The notes below the pieces were generated by a model, which did no database searches, had not been told where the DNA came from, and worked only from the letters and a program-made list of their open reading frames with translations. A stretch of DNA of 21,905 bases from an uncultured Prevotellaceae bacterium (GTDB lineage Bacteria > Bacteroidota > Bacteroidia > Bacteroidales > Bacteroidaceae). Below, in pieces: positions 1 to 7,063 of the stretch. The stretch lies in the NCBI GenBank assembly GCA_937915745.1, contig CALGGJ010000125.1, forward strand, positions 1 to 21,905. The letters run 5' to 3'. The translations under genes were made by a program, and so were the position numbers. How positions within the stretch are numbered: the first letter of the stretch is position 1; each line of letters opens with the position of its first letter.

Positions 1-53
1 CAACGACCCCGAGATTACAAATCACGTGCTCTGGCCAACTGAGCTAAAGAGGC
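1..53 (-). tRNA. tRNA-Thr (anticodon UGU), partial
   Basis: Read on the minus strand from position 53, the sequence gives a tRNA 5' half: acceptor arm GCCTCTT, TA at positions 8-9, D stem GCTC/GAGC, and the anticodon loop TTTGTAA with anticodon TGT, which reads threonine ACA codons. The T arm and 3' acceptor strand lie beyond the left edge of the window. The anticodon stem CGTGA/TCTCG contains one apparent U-U mismatch. The gene has its own promoter just upstream. In Bacteroides relatives this tRNA usually opens a tRNA cluster leading to tuf; that continuation is inferred, not seen. Confidence 0.93.
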
Positions 54-97
54 TTAAGAAATCGGCACAAAGTGTGGCTTTGCGCAGAAATCGGCTG

Positions 98-129
98 CAA
101 AGTTAGGTAAAAGTTTTTACATGCGAAAA
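98..129 (-). promoter_or_regulatory. Bacteroidota-type promoter for the tRNA-Thr operon
   Basis: On the minus strand there is a perfect -7 box TAACTTTG (105 to 98) matching TAnnTTTG. About 18 bp upstream lies a weaker TTTTCG that could act as the -33 element. Transcription would start near position 91, about 40 nt ahead of the mature tRNA. The spacer contains a perfect palindrome (GTAAAA-GT-TTTTAC, 107-120). Confidence 0.65.
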
Positions 130-140
130 CTTTTCTGCAT
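121..140 (-). other. A/T-rich hairpin just downstream of hpf (possible weak terminator)
   Basis: On the minus strand ATGCAGAAAA and GTTTTCGCAT can pair as a stem with one bulged base and almost no loop, beginning 7 nt after the hpf stop codon. It overlaps the proposed -33 region of the tRNA promoter. It is not followed by a clear U-tract, so a terminator role is only a guess. Confidence 0.3.
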
Positions 141-146
141 ATTTTT

Positions 147-446
147 TTACTTTTGCCCTTGTTTTTCCTTGTATTTCACCAGTTGTCGTTCCAAAGCTGG
201 CAGACATTGTGTTATTGCTTCTTCGAATGTGTCGTTTAGTTTCTCCACAAAGATTTCCTCGCCTGGCAGCACTACCACGATGTGGGCTTGCTTGTTCTGG
301 GCGGTTGCGGGCTTCACGACTTTTAATGACACCTCCACTTTCATTATATTGTCACAGAACTTATCCAGTTTGCTTACTTTCTTCTGGATGAACTCGTGCA
401 ACTTGTCTGTTGCGTCAAATCTGATTGCTTTTACTTCAATGTCCAT
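147..446 (-). CDS. hpf: Ribosome hibernation-promoting factor, short HPF/RaiA type
   Basis: The 99-residue product matches the sigma-54 modulation protein/S30EA ribosome-binding family in length and pattern: an N-terminal beta strand (MDIEVKAIRFDAT), an amphipathic helix rich in Lys (about residues 15-29), a strand with KVEVSLKV, and a second long helix near the C terminus (about 70-97). Such proteins bind the 30S decoding region and silence ribosomes in stationary phase. It lacks the extra C-terminal dimerisation domain of long HPFs, so it should be a short form. It follows the recombinase gene after only 11 bp, suggesting co-transcription from the rpsU/xerC side. No Shine-Dalgarno sequence is evident. 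Confidence 0.92.
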   Translation of the reverse strand: MDIEVKAIRFDATDKLHEFIQKKVSKLDKFCDNIMKVEVSLKVVKPATAQNKQAHIVVVLPGEEIFVEKLNDTFEEAITQCLPALERQLVKYKEKQGQK

Positions 447-457
447 AGTTGTTGGTT

Positions 458-1342
458 TTATGAGCGCGGGTGTGCGCTCTGGTATGTTTTTTTCAGTTCT
501 TCGAACGAGACGTGTGTATATACTTGCGTCGTATTCAGGTTGGTGTGTCCCAGCAGTTTCTGGATTGACACGAGGTCGGCTCCGTTGTTGAGCATTGCTG
601 TGGCAAATGTGTGTCTCAGCACGTGTGGGCTACGCTTGTAGGTGGTGGTCACTGCCGTGAGTTTCTCGTTCACGATGCCCCACAACTGACGTGGGTTCAG
701 GGGTCGGCCCTTGGGGTTGATGAACAGATGGTCGAATCCCTGACCGAATTCTGTGTAGCGTGCATCGAGGTAGTCTCTGATGCATGTCTCGAGCTCGGGG
801 CCGAAGGGTATGATGCGTTGTTTGTCGCGCTTTCCTGTCACCTTTATCTGCTTGCTGCCGAAGTCGATGTCGTTGTCGGTGAGCGACAGCAGTTCGGCCT
901 GGCGTATGCCTGTGAGGTAGAGGGTGATGATTATGGCGCGGTTCAAACGGCCTTCGTACGTGGTGTCGGTGTCGAGCATGGCTATCAGCTCGTCCATCTC
1001 TTTTGTCCTGACGAATGCGGGCAGCACTTTCTCGCGTTTCGGTCCCGTGACCCGCATGGTGGGGTTCTCTCCGATTGCCTGCCGTTTCACGAGGTAGTGG
1101 TAGAACGACCTTAGGGTGCTGAGTTTGCGGTTGACCGATGAGTGTTTCATCTTGCGCCCGTCGAGCAGGTAGATAATCCATTCGCGTATGACGGTCTCAT
1201 CCACGGTGGTCCACGTCAGGGTGTCATCCAGACTCTTAAAGAACTCTTCGAACTCCTTCAGGTCGTGTCCATAGCTTCGTATGGTCTGTTCTGAGCAGTT
1301 CTTCTCCGACTTGAAATAATCCAAGAATTGTTCGTTCAGCAT
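458..1342 (-). CDS. xerC: Tyrosine recombinase, XerC-like
   Basis: The 294-residue protein has the two-domain layout of Xer recombinases: an N-terminal SAM-like core-binding domain (about residues 1-95, with the conserved RKLSTLRSFYHYL stretch) and a C-terminal catalytic domain. All six catalytic positions are visible: Arg147 (TGIRQAE), Lys171 (VTGKRDKQR), His240 and Arg243 (HVLRHTFAT), His266 (LLGHTN) and the nucleophile Tyr275 (TTQVYTHV). Length is usual for XerC/XerD. The position between rpsU and hpf matches the chromosomal copy in Bacteroides relatives, so chromosome dimer resolution is more likely than mobile-element integration. An AGGAAG lies about 6 nt before the ATG, a rare Shine-Dalgarno-like site here. 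XerC versus XerD cannot be decided by eye. Confidence 0.93.
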   Translation of the reverse strand: MLNEQFLDYFKSEKNCSEQTIRSYGHDLKEFEEFFKSLDDTLTWTTVDETVIREWIIYLLDGRKMKHSSVNRKLSTLRSFYHYLVKRQAIGENPTMRVTGPKREKVLPAFVRTKEMDELIAMLDTDTTYEGRLNRAIIITLYLTGIRQAELLSLTDNDIDFGSKQIKVTGKRDKQRIIPFGPELETCIRDYLDARYTEFGQGFDHLFINPKGRPLNPRQLWGIVNEKLTAVTTTYKRSPHVLRHTFATAMLNNGADLVSIQKLLGHTNLNTTQVYTHVSFEELKKTYQSAHPRS

Positions 1343-1363
1343 AGATCTTCCTGAATTTGGGTA

Positions 1364-1395
1364 CTAAGTTAACGATTATTCCCGGAATAGCCAAA
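1364..1395 (-). promoter_or_regulatory. Candidate promoter for xerC-hpf
   Basis: On the minus strand TTTG (1395 to 1392) is followed after 20 bp by TAACTTAG (1371 to 1364), one base off the TAnnTTTG consensus. It lies in the gap between rpsU and xerC and would start transcription close to 1357, about 15 nt before the ATG. It may supplement read-through from rpsU. Confidence 0.45.
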
Positions 1396-1446
1396 TTTGT
1401 TACGCTTATTTTTTGTTTTTTTAACTCTCCTTGCGGCTCAGACTCC

Positions 1447-1638
1447 TTAATCCTCGGCTGTGTGGAGCTTGTTGACGTAGATGGCATGTTGCATCTTCAC
1501 ACGCTTGGTGACAGATGGTTTCTCATACTGCTTGCGGGTCCTTACTTCCTTGATGATGCCGGTTTTTTCGGCTTTTCTCTTGAATTTCTTGAGAGCTTTC
1601 TCGATGTTCTCGCCATCTTTTACAGGTACGATGATCAT
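1447..1638 (-). CDS. rpsU: 30S ribosomal protein bS21
   Basis: The 63-residue basic protein begins MIIVPVKDGENIEKALKKFKRK and has the compact helical, Lys/Arg-rich pattern of bS21. Length matches Bacteroidota bS21. The protein sits at the 30S platform near the 3' end of 16S rRNA. In Flavobacterium, bS21 is reported to help hide the anti-Shine-Dalgarno sequence, and its own mRNA there carries a Shine-Dalgarno used for autoregulation. Here the 30 nt before the ATG are A-rich and contain no AGGAGG-like site, so that control is not evident. A near-perfect promoter lies about 70-100 bp upstream. The gene is followed by xerC after 104 bp. Confidence 0.96.
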   Translation of the reverse strand: MIIVPVKDGENIEKALKKFKRKAEKTGIIKEVRTRKQYEKPSVTKRVKMQHAIYVNKLHTAED

Positions 1639-1684
1639 TAGTTTCTCGTTTTTTTGATGTTATTGATTTAGGTTAAACTGTTTT

Positions 1685-1697
1685 AGGCATAGTGCCT
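1685..1697 (-). other. Small inverted repeat in the rpsU leader
   Basis: AGGCA-TAG-TGCCT forms a perfect 5-bp stem with a 3-nt loop. It lies just downstream of the predicted rpsU start of transcription, so it would sit near the 5' end of the mRNA. Function unknown; it could stabilise the transcript. Confidence 0.35.
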
Positions 1698-1706
1698 ATT
1701 GGGCTG

Positions 1707-1737
1707 CAAAGTTACGTCAATTTCACGAACTGACAAA
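1707..1737 (-). promoter_or_regulatory. Strong Bacteroidota-type promoter for rpsU
   Basis: On the minus strand the -33 box TTTG (1737 to 1734) is followed by a 19-bp spacer and a perfect -7 box TAACTTTG (1714 to 1707). The predicted transcript begins near 1701 and has a leader of about 60 nt before the rpsU ATG. It probably drives rpsU and, by read-through, xerC and hpf. Confidence 0.75.
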
Positions 1738-1744
1738 ATGTTTC

Positions 1745-2046
1745 CGCATTTTTTTGGTTTTTCGGCTTCATCACGGTCATTTTCACACACCTTTATCTCA
1801 TATTTAAGGCCGCGATGATGCTGTTTTCCCGGTTTTTCCTCTTTGGTGTTTACTACCGCTTGCTGCACCCCCATGCGGCGTTGGCTCTGCTATTGCACAT
1901 CCGTGTGTATCTGTCGGAGCCATGAATACTGCAAGTGTGAAGTCCTTTTGCTACCGGCAGTCATCCGGATGGTGCAAGCATCCGTCTCGCGTCGGACGGT
2001 GGAGCATCGGTGTTTCGCATGGTGCATCTCGTTTAATGTGATGGAA
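1745..2046. other. Gene-free stretch with short hairpins
   Basis: I see no credible gene between the rpsU promoter and the repeat array. Short open frames on both strands lack any family resemblance and run through promoter or repeat sequence. Around 1967-1999 there are two adjoining hairpins: GGATG...CATCC (1967-1971/1979-1983) and CCGTC...GACGG (1982-1986/1995-1999), sharing two bases. They may be remnants of a repetitive element; no function can be assigned. Confidence 0.5.
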
Positions 2047-2112
2047 TATTTGCCTGCAAGCCATGGAGTATTTGCCTGCGAGCCATGGAGTATTTGCCTG
2101 CGAGCCATGGGG
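2047..2112 (+). repeat. Three tandem 22-bp repeats
   Basis: Three head-to-tail units (2047-2068, 2069-2090, 2091-2112) share the pattern TATTTGCCTGC...GCCATGGAG. The first differs from the second by one base (CAAG instead of CGAG), and the third ends in GG instead of AG. The last unit also forms the left arm of the long inverted repeat that follows. A single inverted copy lies at 2213-2233. Confidence 0.9.
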
Positions 2113-2233
2113 AAAACTTAAAACCGTGGGGCAGTTTATTAAAATTGTGGTGACAGTTTTTATAAATTGTGGGGCAATTTATTAAAATCCTGACCTGAAT
2201 TTTAAGTTTTTTCCATGGCTCGCAGGCAAATAC
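2090..2233 (+). repeat. Interspersed repeat element, copy A
   Basis: The 34-bp ends (2090-2123 and 2200-2233) are inverted repeats matching at 32 of 34 positions. The interior contains three direct units of 21-22 bp beginning GTGG at 2126, 2147 and 2169 (consensus near ATTGTGGKGACARTTTWTAAA), then a degenerate inverted unit ending in TTTTAAG. The same order of units is found on the opposite strand at 21361-21474. There is no open frame that makes sense. It resembles a non-autonomous palindromic repeat or MITE-like element; mobility is inferred only from the second copy. Confidence 0.75.
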
Positions 2234-2398
2234 TTCGGGACCCGGAGCAAAATACACCGCGGTCTTCGACTGTTTTCATAGGTTCAGGAATCGGGGTACA
2301 CCTGCATCGCTGGCATCATTTGCAAGTATCGGCAACGCCGGCCGTGGGGCAAAGCATCGGTTTTCCACTCTGTTGTCGTGGTGTTTCGGACCAATTTA

Positions 2399-2416
2399 CA
2401 CACAAAGATTTGTGTG
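2399..2416. promoter_or_regulatory. Perfect palindrome over the -33 box of the SprE/PorW promoter
   Basis: CACACAAA-GA-TTTGTGTG is a perfect inverted repeat with 8-bp arms. Its right arm begins with the TTTG that serves as the -33 element. Such placement suits a repressor or activator operator; no regulator is identified. Confidence 0.5.
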
Positions 2417-2440
2417 TTTCTGAAAAAAGCAGTATATTTG
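2409..2440 (+). promoter_or_regulatory. Bacteroidota-type promoter for the PorW/SprE - PorX run
   Basis: The -33 box TTTG (2409-2412), a 20-bp spacer and a perfect -7 box TATATTTG (2433-2440) predict a start near 2447 and a leader of about 65 nt. The start region carries a hairpin, GTCGGA...TCCGAC (2443-2461). Confidence 0.75.
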
Positions 2441-2442
2441 CA

Positions 2443-2461
2443 GTCGGAATAATTATCCGAC
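2443..2461 (+). other. Hairpin at the 5' end of the PorW/SprE mRNA
   Basis: GTCGGA-ATAATTA-TCCGAC forms a 6-bp stem with a 7-nt loop that is itself nearly palindromic. It falls at the predicted transcription start and could be an operator or a 5' stabilising stem-loop. Confidence 0.4.
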
Positions 2462-2513
2462 TTGACCGGCCGTTGCATAATAAAAACGGGAGTCCCGACG
2501 TTATATACATAAG

Positions 2514-5438
2514 ATGATTCGACTGAGACCTCTCATATATGTCCTGTGCCTCATGGCACTATGCTCGTGTTCCACACAGAAGAACACGGGCCTCACACGT
2601 GGCGTGCAGGCACTCAAGGCCAGATACAACACCTACTTCAACGGTCATCAGGCCTACCTCGAGGGCTATACCCAGCAGCGCGACGGCAATAAAGACAACT
2701 ACATGGAGACACTGCCCTACTTCATGATTGGCAACAGTGCCACCAGGAAACTGGGTGCGGGGCAGTTTGACCGCGCCATCGAGAAAAGTCAGAAGACTAT
2801 AAAACTCCACAGCATCACCGTCAAGCCCGAGGTGAGTGCGTCGAAGCGCCGCACAGCCAAGGGCAAGGCATGGCTGGCACAGAAAGAATACAACCCTTTC
2901 CTGCCGAAAGCATGGATGCTCATGGGACAGTCGCAATTCCAGAAAGGCGAATTCTTCGAAGCTGCATCTACCTTTGCATACATCGAGCGCCTGTTTGCCA
3001 ACAAGCCCAACATCGTGGCATCGGCCCGTGTGATGGAGGCTCAATGCTATGCCGAGATGGACTGGTATTTCGAGGCCGAAGACCTCATCACCCGGGCACG
3101 GCGCGACAGCTTCCCGTCGAGCCTCAACGCTGCGGCCGAAGCAGTGCTGGCCGATTGTCAGTTGCGACGGGGGCAGTATGAAGATGCAATCGTACACATA
3201 CAAAAAGCCATAAAGAAACAGAAAGGAGCCATAGAACAGGCACGACTCTACTACCTGCTCGGCCAGCTCTATCAGCAGACCGGCAACGACCAGCTGGCAT
3301 ACAAATCCTACCAAAAGATATATGCAAAGAACCCACCATACGAGCTGGAATTCAATGCCCGCATCAAACAGACCGAAGTGCTGTCGAAAGGGCAGACGAA
3401 AAAGATGATAAACAAGCTGAAGCGCATGGCGCGACACAGTAAAAACCAGAACTACCTCGACCAGGTGTATTACGCAATCGGCAACATATACCTTGCACAA
3501 AACGACACCCTCAACGCATTGTGGGCATACAAAGACGGAGTAGAGAAATCCAAACGCAACGGAGTGGAAAAAGGAGTGGTGTGGCTGCACCTCGGACAAC
3601 TCTACTGGGAGCGCGAAGAATTTGTGAAGGCACAACCATGCTACGCAGGTGCCCTCGGACTGTTCGACAAAGAACGCCCCGACTACAACGAGATTGACGA
3701 GCGCTCAAAGATACTCGACGAGCTACAGCCCTACGCCTCGGCCGTGGAACTGCAAGACAGCCTTCAGGCACTGGCACTGATGGACTCGGTGGAACGCATG
3801 GAAGTCATCAAACACATCATCGACGAAGTAAAGAAAAAAGAGAAAGAAGAAGCCCGGCAAGCCAACCAACAGGCCAACGCCGAACGCAGCGCAACCAACC
3901 GTGCCGCCAACCAACAAACCAACGTAGCACGCACACAAGCAACACAGAACACACAGACGTGGTACTTCTACAACCCCACATCACTGGCAGCAGGCAAAAC
4001 CGAATTCCAACGTAAATGGGGCAACCGGCCACTGGCCGACGACTGGCGACGCAATAACAAAACAGTGCTGGCCGACATATATGACAACGATGAAAACTCC
4101 GACAACACTGAGAACTCCGACAACACTGAAAACTCCGACAACACTGAAAACCCTGAGAACCCCGAGAACTCCGAAGCCCCTGCAGAACTCACCGACGAAC
4201 AACGCGAGGAACTCGAAAAACAGAAAGAATACGAAGCCGACCCACACCGGCCAGAATACTACCTCAAAGACATACCAATGACCGAAGAGCAGATGGCAGC
4301 ATCAAACATGCAGCTGGTTGACGGACTCTACAACTCAGCCATCATCTACAAAGACCGCATGGAAAACTTCCCGCTCGCCGAACGCACCTTCCAACGCATA
4401 CTCAACGACTTTGCCGACTTCGAACACACCGACGAAGTATATTACAACCTCTTCCAACTATACTCAAGAACCTACGAGACAGACAAAGCAGACAACTACA
4501 GGCAGCTGCTCATCACCGAATACCCCGAATGCGAACACGCAAAACTGGTGGCCGACCCACAGTTTGAGTTCAAAGCACGATATGGCAAACAACACGAAGA
4601 CTCGCTATATCAAGTGGCATACAACGCATACATCGGTGAAGACTACCCTACCGTGATATCATATGCCGACTATACAGCAGCCGAATACCCACTGGGCGAC
4701 AACAGACCACGATTCATGTTCCTCAAAGCCATGAGCCAGCTGTGCCAGGGACAGACGTCAAGCTTCATGACCGCAATGCGCGAGATTGTGGGAACATACC
4801 CACAAAGCACAGTGAGCGAACTGGCCGGACTCTATGTCAAAGGAATGCAGGAAGGCAGGCTGCTGGCAAGCGGAAGCATGAACAACGGCTCAATCTGGGA
4901 ACGACGCATGAGCTACGCCGAAGAAGACTCGCTCATGAGCGACACCATATTCACCGAAGAGAAAAACAACACGTGGATGTTCGTCATAGCCTACGAACCC
5001 GACAGCATAAACGAAAACCAACTGCTCTTCGAGATGGCACGCTACAACTTCTCCAACTTCACCGTACGCAACTTCGACATCTCAATCGAAAAAAGCCTGG
5101 GCATCAACATGCTGCAAGTACGCACATTCGCCAACTACGACGAAGCATACATCTATCTGCACCGACTCATGAACAACGCCGAGATGACGGAAAAACTCGA
5201 AGGACTGCGCGCGTTCATCATATCCGACGACAACATGGCCAAGATAATGCGCGGACTCAGCTTCGCCGACTACTTCGAATTCTACGACGAAGTGTTCGAC
5301 CGCATAGGCAAACTACAGATAGACGAAGGTATCATCGACGAACCGGATATTGACATACTCGACCCCGACGACCTCTACGAAATGGAAGACGAAGAGTGGA
5401 TAGACGACTACGAAGAAGAAGAAAACTACATCTTCTGA
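2514..5438 (+). CDS. porW: TPR lipoprotein of the PorW/SprE family (type IX secretion/gliding)
   Basis: The 974-residue protein starts with a lipoprotein signal (LMALCSCSTQ; lipidated Cys19) followed by the family-typical VQALKARYNTYFNGHQAYLEG. TPR-like helices fill about residues 100-400 and again 590-760. A Gln/Asn/Lys-rich segment (about 440-480) precedes the stretch TWYFYNPTSLAAGKTEFQRK, typical of SprE/PorW. An acidic linker (residues 527-553) carries three exact copies of NSDNTE-type hexapeptides from an 18-bp repeat, and the C terminus is strongly acidic. PorW/SprE lipoproteins are required for type IX secretion in Porphyromonas and Flavobacterium, probably in the periplasm; the role here is inferred. 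porX follows after 50 bp, which strengthens the assignment. Codons become very rich in A and C in the second half. Confidence 0.85.
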   Translation: MIRLRPLIYVLCLMALCSCSTQKNTGLTRGVQALKARYNTYFNGHQAYLEGYTQQRDGNKDNYMETLPYFMIGNSATRKLGAGQFDRAIEKSQKTIKLHSITVKPEVSASKRRTAKGKAWLAQKEYNPFLPKAWMLMGQSQFQKGEFFEAASTFAYIERLFANKPNIVASARVMEAQCYAEMDWYFEAEDLITRARRDSFPSSLNAAAEAVLADCQLRRGQYEDAIVHIQKAIKKQKGAIEQARLYYLLGQLYQQTGNDQLAYKSYQKIYAKNPPYELEFNARIKQTEVLSKGQTKKMINKLKRMARHSKNQNYLDQVYYAIGNIYLAQNDTLNALWAYKDGVEKSKRNGVEKGVVWLHLGQLYWEREEFVKAQPCYAGALGLFDKERPDYNEIDERSKILDELQPYASAVELQDSLQALALMDSVERMEVIKHIIDEVKKKEKEEARQANQQANAERSATNRAANQQTNVARTQATQNTQTWYFYNPTSLAAGKTEFQRKWGNRPLADDWRRNNKTVLADIYDNDENSDNTENSDNTENSDNTENPENPENSEAPAELTDEQREELEKQKEYEADPHRPEYYLKDIPMTEEQMAASNMQLVDGLYNSAIIYKDRMENFPLAERTFQRILNDFADFEHTDEVYYNLFQLYSRTYETDKADNYRQLLITEYPECEHAKLVADPQFEFKARYGKQHEDSLYQVAYNAYIGEDYPTVISYADYTAAEYPLGDNRPRFMFLKAMSQLCQGQTSSFMTAMREIVGTYPQSTVSELAGLYVKGMQEGRLLASGSMNNGSIWERRMSYAEEDSLMSDTIFTEEKNNTWMFVIAYEPDSINENQLLFEMARYNFSNFTVRNFDISIEKSLGINMLQVRTFANYDEAYIYLHRLMNNAEMTEKLEGLRAFIISDDNMAKIMRGLSFADYFEFYDEVFDRIGKLQIDEGIIDEPDIDILDPDDLYEMEDEEWIDDYEEEENYIF
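4092..4145 (+). repeat. In-frame 18-bp tandem repeat inside porW
   Basis: Three units (4092-4109, 4110-4127, 4128-4145) of GAAAACTCCGACAACACT, the middle one with a single A-to-G change, encode ENSDNT repeats in an acidic linker. Further degenerate copies (GAAAACCCT, GAGAACCCC, GAGAACTCC) follow. The length is a multiple of three, so unit number can change without a frameshift. Confidence 0.92.
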
Positions 5439-5488
5439 ACAAGTCCCCGACCACCATACCACACCCACAAACCAAACCCCGCACAACA

Positions 5489-7063
5489 ATGGCAAACGAA
5501 ACAACCAACACACCCACAGCAACACTACTGTGGGTTGACGACGAGATAGAACTGCTCAAAGCATATATCATATTCCTCGAGAAGAAAGGATATAAAGTAG
5601 TCACCGCCACCAACGGCCGCGATGCCATCGACATGTGTGCCGAACAAACATTCGACCTCATCTTCCTCGACGAAAACATGCCAGGACTCAGCGGACTCGA
5701 AACGCTGTCGATGATAAAAGAAACCGGAAGCACCACACCAGTCGTCATGGTGACAAAAAGCGAAGAAGAAAACATCATGAACCAAGCCATAGGCTCGAAG
5801 ATTGCCGACTACCTCATCAAACCCGTCAACCCAAACCAAATATACCTCACAATAAAAAAACACGTACACAAACGCGACCTGGAAACCGAAGTGACCGACA
5901 CCTCCTACCGAAAGACCTTCGGCAAAATAGGAATGCAGATAAACGACTCCTACAGCCTCAACGAGTGGAAAGACGTATATCGCAAACTGGTGTTCTGGGA
6001 ACTAGAGCTGAGCAACACCAACAGCGAGATGACCGACATGCTCATGATGCAAAAAGCAGAAGCCAACCAAGAATTCGCCAAATTCGTGAGACGAAACTAC
6101 CTCGACTGGCTATCATCGCCCGACACACGACCACTCATGAGCCCCGACATATTCAAACGAAAGATATTCCCACTACTCAACCAAGGCGAAAAAGTATTCC
6201 TCATCGTATTCGACAACTTCCGCTACGACCAATGGCGAATCATCAGCCAGGAACTGGCCGACAACTTCTCATTCGACGACGAACTATACCTCAGCATACT
6301 CCCTACAGCTACACAATATGCACGCAACGCCATCTTTGCCGGGCTCATGCCCGAACAAATAGCACAGATGTTTCCCGACCTGTGGGTCGATGAAGACGAA
6401 GAAGAAGGAAAAAACCTGAACGAAGCACCACTCATCGAAACACAGATACAACGCTACCGACGACACGACACATTCTCATACACCAAACTCAACAACTCAA
6501 GCGACAGCGAACGACTCGTAAACCAATTCCACACACTTGCAAAAAACGACATCAACGTAATCGTGGTCAACTTCATCGACATGCTCTCGCACGCACGCAC
6601 CGAGTCGCGAATGGTGCGCGAACTGGCATCCGACGAAAACGCATACCGCAGCATCACACTGTCGTGGTTCCGACACTCACCGATAAACGAACTATTCACG
6701 CTACTTGCAACAACCGATGCCAAAATCATCGTAACAACCGACCATGGTTCAATACGTGTACACAACCCCATCAAAGTCATCGGCGACAAAAACACAAACA
6801 CCAACCTAAGATACAAACTCGGCAAAAACCTGAGCTACAACGCAAAAGAAGTGTATGAACTCAAAGAACCACGCAAAGCACAACTGCCTGCACCAAACCT
6901 CAGCACACACTACATATTTGCACAGCGCGACGACTTCTTTGCATACCCTAACAACTACAACTACTACGTGGCATACTACAAAAACACGTTCCAGCACGGA
7001 GGCATAAGCATGGAAGAAATGCTCATACCACTCATCACACTCGAAAGAAAACACAAACGATAA
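5489..7063 (+). CDS. porX: PorX-type response regulator with PglZ phosphodiesterase domain
   Basis: Starting at the ATG at 5489 gives 524 residues beginning MANETTNTPTATLLWVDDE, the expected start for a receiver domain; the open frame upstream overlaps porW and is rejected. The receiver (about 10-125) shows the acidic pair Asp17-Asp18, phospho-acceptor Asp61 (FLDENMPG), Thr89 and Lys111 (LIKP). A helical linker is followed by an alkaline-phosphatase-like PglZ domain (about 215-524) with VFDNFRYDQW (Asp242, Asp247) and the metal-binding TTDHGS (Asp418-His419). In Porphyromonas, PorX works with the kinase PorY and sigma factor SigP to control type IX secretion, and its PglZ domain is reported to cleave oligonucleotide substrates. 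Placement right after PorW/SprE supports the name. No PorY gene is in the window. Confidence 0.92.
   Translation: MANETTNTPTATLLWVDDEIELLKAYIIFLEKKGYKVVTATNGRDAIDMCAEQTFDLIFLDENMPGLSGLETLSMIKETGSTTPVVMVTKSEEENIMNQAIGSKIADYLIKPVNPNQIYLTIKKHVHKRDLETEVTDTSYRKTFGKIGMQINDSYSLNEWKDVYRKLVFWELELSNTNSEMTDMLMMQKAEANQEFAKFVRRNYLDWLSSPDTRPLMSPDIFKRKIFPLLNQGEKVFLIVFDNFRYDQWRIISQELADNFSFDDELYLSILPTATQYARNAIFAGLMPEQIAQMFPDLWVDEDEEEGKNLNEAPLIETQIQRYRRHDTFSYTKLNNSSDSERLVNQFHTLAKNDINVIVVNFIDMLSHARTESRMVRELASDENAYRSITLSWFRHSPINELFTLLATTDAKIIVTTDHGSIRVHNPIKVIGDKNTNTNLRYKLGKNLSYNAKEVYELKEPRKAQLPAPNLSTHYIFAQRDDFFAYPNNYNYYVAYYKNTFQHGGISMEEMLIPLITLERKHKR

Noticed and set aside
611..1181. Open frames of 167-183 residues overlapping xerC in other frames
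   Set aside because: They are shadows of xerC, whose six catalytic residues are intact.
458..1342. xerC as integrase of a mobile element inserted next to tRNA-Thr
   Set aside because: It lies between rpsU and hpf as in relatives, and no attachment-site duplication or other mobile genes are seen.
1683..1874. 63-residue open frame on the minus strand upstream of rpsU
   Set aside because: It covers the rpsU promoter and start site, has no family resemblance and no signal or domain.
2033..2257. Open frame of 74 residues through repeat copy A
   Set aside because: The translation simply reads the repeat (for example repeated ARRQILHG/FACEPW); coding is not credible.
5396..5488. 31-residue N-terminal extension of PorX
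   Set aside because: It overlaps the porW coding end, is basic and unlike any receiver domain; the ATG at 5489 gives the normal start.
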